Assembly: GCA_964438735.1 (NCBI GenBank) | Contig: CAYTLW010000056.1 | Coordinates: forward strand, 1-46,235 | Reading direction: 5' to 3' | DNA from: CAYTLW01 sp964438735 | Lineage (GTDB): Bacteria; Myxococcota_A; UBA9042 | DNA: 46,235 nt | In this document: positions 9,115-16,531 of the stretch, piece by piece | Layout: each line of letters opens with the position of its first letter | How positions within the stretch are numbered: the stretch's first letter is position 1 | Notes under the pieces: model-generated | Seen by the model: the letters and a program-made list of their open reading frames with translations, nothing else | The model's database searches: none | What the model was told of the DNA's origin: nothing | Made by a program: the position numbers and the translations under genes

Positions 9115-9981
9115 TTACGTTGGCGCCGCTCTGCGCTCGCCGATTCGAATGATCTTCTTCGCCGACGGTCCCTTCTGGACCATGCCATCCGGCGCCAGCC
9201 AGACGATGGCGCCCGTGGGGCAGCGTTCGATCGCTTTGTGACTCTCGATGTGTTTGCTGTAGTCGACCACGGCGAGGTTGTTGGCCATGACGACCGCGAC
9301 CGGATCGTCCTTGGCGCAGCGTGCACAGGCTGTGCAGGCGACCTCGCAGTCTTCCAGCAGCTCGTCGCCATGCTCCAGGGAGCTGCAGGCGACCCAGAGG
9401 CGGTGGCTGACCGGGTGGATCGAGAACAGGTTCTTGGGGCAGGCCGTCACACAGTCGCCGCAGGCGGTGCAGAGGTCCTCGTCGACCATGGGCAGGCCGT
9501 TGCGGCTCATGGTGATGGCGTCGAAACCGCAGGCCACGTCGCAATCGCCCAGCCCCAGGCAGCCCCAGAAGCAGCCCTTGCCGCCACCGGCGACCACGTT
9601 GGCAGCGCCGCAGGTGGCCGTGCCGATATAGCGCGCATGGTCACGGGCGACATTGCTCGCGCCGGCGCAGGCCAGGCGGGCGACGCGTTTCTCTTCGCCG
9701 CCTACGTCGACACCCAGGAAGCCGGCGATGCGCACGCGATCGCCGTCGGTGCTGACGGTGCACTTGCCGGGCGCGAGTTCGCCCTTGACCAGGGCCTCGG
9801 CGAAGGGGCGGCAGCCGGGCGAGCCGCAGGCGCCGCAGTTGGAGCCGGGCAGCAGGTCTTCGACCACGTCGATGCGCGGATCCTCGACCACGTAGAGCTT
9901 GCGATTGGCGCCGATCAGCAGCGACGCCAACACAAAGGTCAGCGCGCCGGTCGTCGCTACAGCCACAAGCAGACTTGCCAC
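9115..9981 (-). CDS. rnfB: Rnf electron transport complex subunit B (ferredoxin-type)
   Basis: Iron-sulfur entry subunit of Rnf that accepts electrons from ferredoxin, 288 residues. An N-terminal membrane helix (LLVAVATTGALTFVLASLL) is followed by the RnfB Cys cluster (LLPGSNCGACGSPGCRPFAE with a further Cys downstream), then CGAANVVAGGGKGCFWGC and GDCDVACGF. It ends with ferredoxin motifs CTACGDCVTACP and CEVACTACARCAKDD; the last is slightly off the classical CxxCxxCxxxCP. The start is GTG at 9981, the only start that keeps the complete helix. It is first in the operon, as in Bacteroidota/Chlorobi-type rnfBCDGEA clusters, but here separated from rnfC by PFOR. Confidence 0.94.
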   Translation of the reverse strand: MASLLVAVATTGALTFVLASLLIGANRKLYVVEDPRIDVVEDLLPGSNCGACGSPGCRPFAEALVKGELAPGKCTVSTDGDRVRIAGFLGVDVGGEEKRVARLACAGASNVARDHARYIGTATCGAANVVAGGGKGCFWGCLGLGDCDVACGFDAITMSRNGLPMVDEDLCTACGDCVTACPKNLFSIHPVSHRLWVACSSLEHGDELLEDCEVACTACARCAKDDPVAVVMANNLAVVDYSKHIESHKAIERCPTGAIVWLAPDGMVQKGPSAKKIIRIGERRAAPT

Positions 9982-10350
9982 GAAGTTCCTCGAGACCAGG
10001 GGATCGGCCGTGCCGGGGTTTGTGGGCCGCTCCCCCCGAAAAGGCCCGGTTGCGATGCTAGGCCCGACAGGGGGCCATTTCCACGGTGCCGAACCCGCGC
10101 ACGCGGAAAAAGAGGTGTGAATAACCGATTTATTGCGCGCCCCCCGCGCGCCAAACTCACCATCCAGTGGGCCAATAACCCACCGCGACCGGAGCCGAAA
10201 CGGGCGCCGACCCTGCCACGTTCAAACATCCAGCGCACCCGCCGATTGACCTTGATCAGCCGTTGGCCGCCCCAGGGGCAGCCCTGGCGTTGTCGCCCAC
10301 GGCTCGGATTCCTGTCCTCGGCGCGTTATGGTGATACCCGGGAGCCGCAG
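9982..10350. other. Intergenic region upstream of rnfB and the endopeptidase lipoprotein gene
   Basis: About 370 bp between divergent genes with no convincing ORF. It must hold the promoter of the rnfB-PFOR-rnf operon (minus) and of the lipoprotein gene (plus). An AT-rich island around 10118-10134 stands out in a GC-rich background. Next to it, GCGCGC / CCCCC / GCGCGC at 10135-10151 could form a hairpin. I see no confident -35/-10 pair. Confidence 0.5.
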
Positions 10351-12128
10351 ATGCATCGACACCTACATGCCGCCGGTTGGCTGCTGGTCCTGGCGATGGC
10401 CGGTTGCAGCAGCACCGCCGGCCCCTACCCGACCGCTCTCGCCGACGCCGGGCAGGATGGCGCCGCAGACGGCGTGCTGTTCCAGGTGGACGCGGCCGTC
10501 GCAGGCGGCGATGTTTTTGGGGCGGATGTTCTTGGGGCGGATGTTCTTGGGGCGGATGTTCTTGGGGCGGATGTNNNNNNNNNNNNNNNNNNNNNNNNNN
10601 NNNNNNNNNNNNNNNNNNNNNNNNNNNNNNNNNNNNNNNNNNNNNNNNNNNNNNNNNNNNNNNNNNNNNNNNNNGGGCGGATGTTCTTGGGGCGGATGTT
10701 CTTGGGGCGGATGTTCTTGGGGCGGATGTTCTTGGGGCGGATGTCCCTGAGTCGGATGTGACCGCGGCGGATGCCGCCGGCACAGATGACGACGTCGACT
10801 CGCACTCCACCGAATCCGACGGCGACGACGATGGCGCGGGTGACACCGCGTTCGCCGACGGCGCCGACCCCGAGTATGACTGCGATGCCGGCCCATGTTG
10901 CGATCTGCCCGAAGGCAGCTACGCCGCCAAGGGCTCGAAATGCGGCGTCGACAAGGAGGAGACCTTCTGGGGATGTGCCGGGGCGACACTGCAGAAGCGC
11001 TTTGCCTACGCCGGCTGCAGTGGCAGCAGCGCCAGCTGCTCGACCAGCAGCAAGCACCACGTGCTGTCGGACTGGGTCGAGCACACCGTCTGCAAGAAGG
11101 GAACGGTCTGCGTGCAGGATCCGCCGGGATGCGTCGCCAAGACCATCAGCCCCGAATCCCTGAACCCGTGCAAGGTCGGCCAGTGCTGGTCGGCGCCCTC
11201 GTTGGGCGGTTTCTGCGGCGCGGAGACGGTCAACGAGGACTACAGCTCGGGCAAGTACAACGTGCACCAGTACGCGCTCTCGCCCAAACCCAATGTGGAT
11301 GTCGAACTGAGCCTGCAGACCACCGCTGGCGGCATGAAGCCGGCCCTGGTCATCCGCGATGGGACCGGGGTGACGGTCTACGACGGGCTGACAGGGGGGA
11401 CCACGGCCGCCCTGAAGGTGAGCCCGATCGCCTCCGGCAAGAATGGCAAACCCGCCAAGGTTGGCCTGAACGCCGCCAAGGCGATGAAACTGCAGATCTA
11501 CATCACCGGCTGGAGCGTCATCGACGGCGGCTTCGCGCCGAAGCTGTCCAAGAGCGTCAAGTACGCGTTGAAGGTCTCGTCCGACTGCACCCCGACCCAG
11601 CCTGGCGAGCTGCTCAGCCCACCCTGTTTCGACCCCAAGAACGTGAACAAGGGCTTCCACCTGCTGCCCAAGTCCTGCCCGCCGGGCCTGTATACGCGCA
11701 AGGCGGACGATTGCGCCCGGGGCACCAAGCTGCTCATCGACGTGTTGTACACGGTGGCGTGGTGGTCAAAGAAGCAGGCGCCTGCCTACTCACCCCTGAA
11801 GTTCCTGGATCTGAACAAGGGCTCGTGCAGCACGGTCAAGCACGCGACCCACGGCGACGGCACCCATGTCGACGTGGTCGCCGGCTGCGCCACGTCCGTA
11901 GCCTGTAAGGACACCAAGCCCGCCATCAACCTGGCAAAACTTTTCGTAGATACGGGCAAAGTGTGCGGCATCATCTTCAACGACGTCGTGGTGCAGAAGC
12001 AGATCAACGCCTACTTCAAGTCCAAGTACACCTACAAGCCGTGGTTCGGCACCTTCATGCGCTCGGTGAGCGGCCACAACAGCCACTTCCATGTGCGCGT
12101 CAAGAAGCCGGATGGGAAGTGCAATTGA
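10351..12128 (+). CDS. Lipoprotein with ADVLG tandem repeats and MepA-like (penicillin-insensitive murein endopeptidase, LAS) domain
   Basis: Starts MHRHLHAAGWLLVLAMAGC, a lipoprotein signal peptide with lipobox AMAGC. A linker of tandem ADVLG pentapeptides is interrupted by the 100-N gap, then an Asp-rich stretch, a Cys-rich region, a beta-sandwich-like middle (VDVELSLQTTAGGMKPALVI) and a C-terminal metallopeptidase-like domain. Near the end, THGDGTHVDVV and NSHFHVRVKKPDG resemble the zinc-ligand and HxH motifs of MepA/M74 peptidases, which cut peptidoglycan cross-links. The frame before the gap differs by one from the frame after it as assembled. However, the repeat phase predicts a true gap of 5+15k bases, which restores one continuous frame, so I treat it as one gene. 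Enzymatic activity is inferred from the terminal motifs only. Confidence 0.72.
10505..10759. repeat. 15-bp minisatellite (unit GATGTTCTTGGGGCG) spanning an assembly gap
   Basis: At least three near-perfect units lie left of the gap and four or more right of it. Diverged units occur at both edges (GATGTTTTTGGGGCG at the left; GATGTCCCTGAGTCG and GATGTGACCGCGGCG at the right). Each unit encodes D-V-L-G-A. The assembly almost certainly broke here because the array is longer than the reads could span, so the true copy number is unknown. Confidence 0.93.
10575..10674. other. Assembly gap (100 N) inside the minisatellite
   Basis: Exactly 100 undefined bases, a conventional scaffold-gap placeholder. 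Flanking repeat phase implies a true length of 5+15k bases. Confidence 0.97.
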
Positions 12129-12154
12129 GGTGTGGAGCGAGCGGCCGAGGCGGA

Positions 12155-13255
12155 CTATGGCAAGGGGCCAACGCCACGCGAGAGCTCATAGCGAAATGAC
12201 GGCTGCCGCCGGCATCCCATGCAGCACGTGAACCCGCGACTCCGCCAGGTTGACGACCTGTAGAACCCCGCCAGCGAGACTCGAAAAGAACCCTCGCTCA
12301 CCTCCAGCGCCGGCGGCGGCAATCCCTGCAACTGCAGGCCCCTCGGACCCAACCTGGCTCGCCACTGCAGCACGCCTTGTCTGGCAGGCGTGCACATGCC
12401 TTCGGCCAGGAGCCTGCTGGTGGACATCAAGACGCTGTCGCCGGCCTCTACCACGGAACAGTGTGCGATTGACGGCGCCTTCACGGCGGGGCGCGGCGGG
12501 CTCGTGCCGCGCCTCCGCACGGTCAGGACATCCTCCACCGCCACCGCTCGGCCGACCGGATCGCGCAGCGCGGCCGTGAGTCGTTGGTGCAGGTCTCCAT
12601 CCTTCTCCACCACCTCCGCACGGAGTCCCGTTTCATCCCGGCGCACGGCCAGCGCGGCCACGACGGCATCCGGCACGCTCGCCCGGCCCAGCAGCTCGCC
12701 CCGACCAAAATCCACCGCCGTCCACAACAGCCTGGCGGGCTCGGAGTCTGCGGTCCGCTCCAACACCAGGGCGGTCTCCCCCAACTGTGCCACGCCCACG
12801 ATTCGTGCGTGTTCGGCGCGCACCATGAGCTCGACACGGCGCAGCTTGATGCTCACGGCCGCCACCTCGCACAAGGTGACGTAGAGCGGATCCACGCCGG
12901 TCACGAACCCCCCGGGCAGCCGGCAGTCGGTGGGGGTGCCTGGGGCTGCGGGTTTGAGGCTCGCTCTGCCCCAGGTGCGTCCTGTCCTGGCATGGATGAA
13001 GCGGAAAGTATGCCGCCAGGTGGGCCCGGTCGGCAGGGTCACAGGGCAACTGCCGGCGATCACGAGGGTGCTGTCGAAGAGCGCCGGTGGCGCCCAGGCG
13101 CAGCGTTTGGAGAGTGCGATGGTGGGGGTGGGGGCTGGTGGGGCTGGGGCGACCACCGGGCCGCCCGTTGCGCAGGCGGGAAGGAGCGCGACGGCCAAGG
13201 TGCATAGCCAGCCGGTGCGTTTACGGCCGCCAGTCGCCTTCGAGACGTACGCCAT
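12155..13255 (-). CDS. Hypothetical lipoprotein, probable frameshift near the 3' end
   Basis: N-terminus has a signal peptide ending in a lipobox (TLAVALLPAC), then a Pro/Ala linker (VVAPAPPAPTPT) and about 300 residues with no family I recognise. Alternating beta-like segments (ALVLERTADSEPARLLWTAV) could be a beta-propeller or sandwich. I prefer ATG 13255 over GTG 13258. The last 40 residues in this frame look like non-coding sequence (RSRGFTCCMGCRRQPSFRY). Another minus-strand frame, ending at 12186, instead reads natural protein (SSLAGGVLQVVNLAESRV then HVLHGMPAAAVISL, stop). A one-base indel near the TTCTTTTC run around 12284-12296 would join them. Faces the endopeptidase gene tail to tail. 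Confidence 0.6.
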   Translation of the reverse strand: MAYVSKATGGRKRTGWLCTLAVALLPACATGGPVVAPAPPAPTPTIALSKRCAWAPPALFDSTLVIAGSCPVTLPTGPTWRHTFRFIHARTGRTWGRASLKPAAPGTPTDCRLPGGFVTGVDPLYVTLCEVAAVSIKLRRVELMVRAEHARIVGVAQLGETALVLERTADSEPARLLWTAVDFGRGELLGRASVPDAVVAALAVRRDETGLRAEVVEKDGDLHQRLTAALRDPVGRAVAVEDVLTVRRRGTSPPRPAVKAPSIAHCSVVEAGDSVLMSTSRLLAEGMCTPARQGVLQWRARLGPRGLQLQGLPPPALEVSEGSFRVSLAGFYRSSTWRSRGFTCCMGCRRQPSFRYELSRGVGPLP

Positions 13256-13378
13256 CACCTTCCCCCGAGAGCAAAGACGCGGGGGTTGGGCTTACGATCT
13301 TTGGCGTCTCGGGTTGCACCGATGATCGGGCGCGGGAGCGGTAGTGGGAGTGGGAGGGGGGGAAGGGGAAGGGCCGCA

Positions 13379-13406
13379 AAAGGTGTCAAGTGTCAATACC
13401 TGACCC
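13379..13406 (-). repeat. Dispersed 28-bp repeat, single copy
   Basis: Same 28-bp sequence as at 22211, 22275, 39010 and 39074, here in the opposite orientation (begins GGGTCAGGTATTGACAC on the minus strand). It contains the tandem heptamer TTGACAC-TTGACAC. This copy supplies the last residues and the stop codon of the transglutaminase-like gene. Confidence 0.95.
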
Positions 13407-14099
13407 CAACCTGGCGGCCGCCACACGACCCGGCCAGCGCCCGGTCGACATGAAGCTCGGGTAGTACTTGCGCCACTGTTCGATCATCAGCTCGTGCGGC
13501 ACCTCGGCGAAGACGCCGTAGTCGTGCACGTACTCCATGAAGCGGCCGCCCTCGTGGTCGTACTCCTGGAAGATGGAGTCCTCGCGGCCGTTGAAGTCCA
13601 GCGGGGCGACGCCCAGGTGCTCGCAGAGCTCCTTGTTGAAAGCGGGGGTTGCGGCGACCCAGAGGCCCTCGAGGCGCAACTCGACGAAGCCGTGAAAGAC
13701 CAGGAGGCTTGTGCCGAGCTGTTTTTCCAGCTCCTCGGTGCCGATGTGGTTGCGCACGTTGGCGAAGTGCAGCCGGCTGGGGATGCCGACGGCGCGGGCG
13801 CAGGCGGCGAGCACGTTGGCCTTGTCGATGCAGTGGCCGCCCTGGTCGCGATCGCGGAGCAGCACGTTGCTGGCGCGGAAGGCTTCGGGGTGTACGTCCA
13901 CGCCCCATGGATTGTAGCGGAAGCCGTCGCGCACCGCGTAGTAGAGGCGCACGGCGTTGGCCAGGGGCGTGGCGTCGGGATCGGTGTTGTCGTGGGCGAA
14001 GGCGACCACCGCCGGATGATCGCTGTCGACGAACGAATTGGCCGCCAGGAAGGGCGCCAGCTCGACGAAATCCTGCGTGGTCTTGCCCTTACGACTCAC
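13386..14099 (-). CDS. Transglutaminase-like domain protein
   Basis: 237 residues from a GTG at 14099 that overlaps the SulP stop as GTGA. The core is transglutaminase-like: RLYYAVRDGFRYNPWGVD, then the nucleophile segment GGHCIDKANVLAACARAVGI (catalytic Cys in GHC) and a downstream His/Asp region (FHGFVELRLEGLWVAATPAF). Such bacterial proteins are papain-fold hydrolases or amide transferases, and many have unknown substrates. No signal peptide is seen, so probably cytoplasmic. The C-terminus GSGIDT plus the stop lies inside the 28-bp dispersed repeat, so the original end has been replaced. Co-transcribed with the SulP transporter; the link between the two activities is unknown. Confidence 0.8.
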   Translation of the reverse strand: MSRKGKTTQDFVELAPFLAANSFVDSDHPAVVAFAHDNTDPDATPLANAVRLYYAVRDGFRYNPWGVDVHPEAFRASNVLLRDRDQGGHCIDKANVLAACARAVGIPSRLHFANVRNHIGTEELEKQLGTSLLVFHGFVELRLEGLWVAATPAFNKELCEHLGVAPLDFNGREDSIFQEYDHEGGRFMEYVHDYGVFAEVPHELMIEQWRKYYPSFMSTGRWPGRVAAARLGSGIDT

Positions 14100-16324
14100 A
14101 TCACCTCGCCCAGCTCTTCGTTGCCCACCCGCAGCCGGCGCGCCAGCTCGGTGCCGATGCTGCGCAGGATGGCTACACCGACAGCCTCGTGTTCGGCAAG
14201 CAGGCGCTCGAAGTGCTCGCGGGTCAACACCTGCACGATCGAATCCACGTCTGCGTGCACAGTGGCCGAACGATCGGAGCCGGAGATGAGCGACATCTCG
14301 CCGAAGGGGATGCCCGCGCCGAAAGTGGCCAGGCGCACGCGCTTGGACGAACTGCCATAGACGCTGACCAGGCCATGCTCGACCATGGCCAGGAACTCGC
14401 CCGGATCGCCCGCGGCGAAGATGGTCTCGCCGGCGGCGAACTCCCGTTGTTCCAGGTGCGGCTCGACCAGGGCCCACTGGCTGTCGTCGAGACCGTCCAG
14501 CAGGTCGCAGTGGCGGATGGCGCCCGCCGCCTCCACCGCCGCGTCGTCATGGCCCAGGGTCGCCAGCAGGCGATCCTCGGCCGCCTCGATGGCCCGGTCG
14601 ACGCTGTCGAAGACCCGGTCCTCGTTGATCTTCTCGATGACGTGCAGCTCTTGCAGATAGGTCTCCAGGGCATCTCGATCGGCGCGATGGGCCGGGTTGA
14701 TGTGGCTCACCAGCAGCTCGATGCCCGAGTCGGTAGCCCGGTCGGCCATGCGTTTGAGCAGCTCGGCGCCGGTGATGTCGATGGTGTCGACGTGCTCCAG
14801 GTCGATGATGAGATAACCGGTGCCGGCCAGCTCCGCCTCCACCTCTACCGCGAGGTCGCTGGTGGAGCCGAAGAAGAGGTTGCCCTTCAGCTCGTAGACC
14901 AGGATCCGCTCGCCATGTTCGGTCAGCAGCTCCTGGGCTTTGGCGTCGCGCACATGCCGCGAGCGCTGACGCGTGCAGCGGTACTTGCGCCGGACCAGGC
15001 TCACCGACGTGAGCGCGCGCAGGAAGAGGGCGGTGGTGATGGCGAAACCGACGCCCACGGCGACCATCAGGTCCACGGCCACGGTGACTACGGTGACGAC
15101 CAGCACCACGGCCAGGTCGAGCAGCGCGGTCTTCTTGCGCACCAGGCTGAGCGACCAGGTGTCGACCATGCCGATGGCGGTGACGATGAGGATGCCGCCC
15201 AACACGCCCATGGGGATCCAGCCCGCGAGGCTGCCCAGGAACATCAGGATGCCCAGCAGCAGCAAGCCGTGGGTGACGCCCGAGGCCCGTCCGCGACCGC
15301 CTGCGTCCACATTGACCAGGGTGCGCACCGTGGCGCCGGCGCCGGAGATGCCGCCGAAGAGGGAGGCGACCACGTTGCCGATGCCCTGGCCGATGAGCTC
15401 GCGGTTGGAGTTGTGCCGGGTGTGGGTGGCCACGTCGGCCACCAGCGAGGTGAGCAGCGAGTCGATGGCGCCCAGCACGCCGAGCACCACGGCGGCGGGG
15501 ATCAGGGTCGCCAGCAGGGACGCGTCGAGATCGGTCATCAGGCCGGCGAAGGCGGTGATGTTCTTGGGCATGGGGATGCCGCTGGGGATCTCGCCGACGA
15601 TAAAGTTGTTGCCATCAAAGACCAGCAGCTGTGGTGCCACCAGCGCGCCGATGAGCAGGTAGGCGCCGGTGCCGACCAGCAGGCCGATGAGCGAGGCGGG
15701 CAGCTTGGGCAGCCAGCGCTTGGCGCCGTAGATGGCGGCGATGGTGATGGCCGCGGTGGCGACGATCTCCGGCACCACGACGAAGTTCTCCCAGAAACGC
15801 CCTTCGGTGATGCCCAGCACGGCCTCGATCTGGCCGACGAAGATGATCACCGCGATGCCGTTCATGAAGCCGGCGATGACCGGGTAGGGGATGAACTTGA
15901 TGGCGCTGCCGGCCCGCAACAACCCCATGAGGATCTGCACCACGCCGCCCAACAGCACGGTCGCGAACGTCAGCAACAGCACGCGCGCGGCGTCCATCTC
16001 GTCGCCGGCGGCCGTCTGCATGGCCATCAGCCGGGCCACCGTGGCGGTGATGACCACGGTCATCGGGCCCGTCGGCCCGGTGATTTGCGAAGGCGTGCCG
16101 CCAAACAACGCCGCGAAGATGCCGGTAAACGAGGCCCCAATCAGCCCCGCCAGCGCCCCCGTAGCGGCGTACTCTCGCCCCAAAGGCGCAAACGCGGCGA
16201 CGCCAAATCCCAGCGCCAGCGGCAACGCGATGATGGCGGCGGAGATGCCGCCTGAGATATCCGCCTTGAGGCCAGAACGCCATCCGGCGTCGATGGTGGG
16301 CCCGTCAGTCGTCGCGTCAGCCAC
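14096..16324 (-). CDS. SulP-family anion transporter with STAS and cyclic-nucleotide-binding domains
   Basis: 742 residues from GTG 16324. Residues about 20-430 form a SulP (SLC26-like) transporter core with DISGGISAAIIALPLALGFG, the ITGPTGPMTVVITA segment and IPYPVIAGFMNGIAVIIFVG. A STAS domain follows (about 470-575; LIIDLEHVDTIDITGAELLK). The C-terminal 130 residues look like a cNMP-binding/CRP-type domain (LEQREFAAGETIFAAGDPGE; FGAGIPFGEMSLISGSDRSA). Transport of sulfate, bicarbonate or a dicarboxylate is possible; the substrate cannot be told from sequence. The fused cNMP domain implies gating by a nucleotide or other small ligand. Overlaps the transglutaminase-like gene by GTGA. Confidence 0.92.
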   Translation of the reverse strand: MADATTDGPTIDAGWRSGLKADISGGISAAIIALPLALGFGVAAFAPLGREYAATGALAGLIGASFTGIFAALFGGTPSQITGPTGPMTVVITATVARLMAMQTAAGDEMDAARVLLLTFATVLLGGVVQILMGLLRAGSAIKFIPYPVIAGFMNGIAVIIFVGQIEAVLGITEGRFWENFVVVPEIVATAAITIAAIYGAKRWLPKLPASLIGLLVGTGAYLLIGALVAPQLLVFDGNNFIVGEIPSGIPMPKNITAFAGLMTDLDASLLATLIPAAVVLGVLGAIDSLLTSLVADVATHTRHNSNRELIGQGIGNVVASLFGGISGAGATVRTLVNVDAGGRGRASGVTHGLLLLGILMFLGSLAGWIPMGVLGGILIVTAIGMVDTWSLSLVRKKTALLDLAVVLVVTVVTVAVDLMVAVGVGFAITTALFLRALTSVSLVRRKYRCTRQRSRHVRDAKAQELLTEHGERILVYELKGNLFFGSTSDLAVEVEAELAGTGYLIIDLEHVDTIDITGAELLKRMADRATDSGIELLVSHINPAHRADRDALETYLQELHVIEKINEDRVFDSVDRAIEAAEDRLLATLGHDDAAVEAAGAIRHCDLLDGLDDSQWALVEPHLEQREFAAGETIFAAGDPGEFLAMVEHGLVSVYGSSSKRVRLATFGAGIPFGEMSLISGSDRSATVHADVDSIVQVLTREHFERLLAEHEAVGVAILRSIGTELARRLRVGNEELGEVM

Positions 16325-16411
16325 TGAGGGTCTCCGTCAAATCTGCCGCAAGATGGGTGGCGACCGACACCGCGACCTGGGGGCAGCTCGGCTGTCCCAT
16401 GCAGTGGGGAA

Positions 16412-16437
16412 GCGGGAAAAATGACACTTTTTCCCGC
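16412..16437. repeat. Perfect inverted repeat, 10-bp stem with 6-nt loop
   Basis: GCGGGAAAAA (16412-16421), loop TGACAC, then TTTTTCCCGC (16428-16437). It lies between the fibrinogen-like gene and the SulP start, about 90 bp upstream of the latter. The A/T part is at the loop end and there is no T-run after the stem, so it is not a classical terminator; an operator or RNA hairpin is possible. Confidence 0.8.
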
Positions 16438-16472
16438 TGGGGGCCGAGCCCCGGCCCCCCAGAAGATAGAAG

Positions 16473-16531
16473 GTAGAATGCCAGGAACTGCAACCCGATT
16501 TCCGTGAAACGAATGCCAATCGGCATTCTAC
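16473..16531. repeat. Nested inverted repeats at the end of the fibrinogen-like gene
   Basis: GAATGCC-AATC-GGCATTC (16511-16528) forms a 7-bp stem with a 4-nt loop. The right arm extended, GGCATTCTAC (16522-16531), also matches GTAGAATGCC at 16473-16482, giving an alternative 10-bp stem. The structure overlaps the TAG stop at 16528-16530 and may act in termination or transcript protection. No T-tract follows. Confidence 0.65.

Noticed and set aside
9045..9371. N-terminal extension of PFOR through the hexamer repeat into rnfB
   Set aside because: It would overlap rnfB and add GTDTDT-type low-complexity sequence; the ATG at 9044 has a good ribosome site and the family N-terminus.
16412..16437. 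Rho-independent terminator
   Set aside because: The stem has its A/T pairs at the loop side and no T-run follows on either strand.
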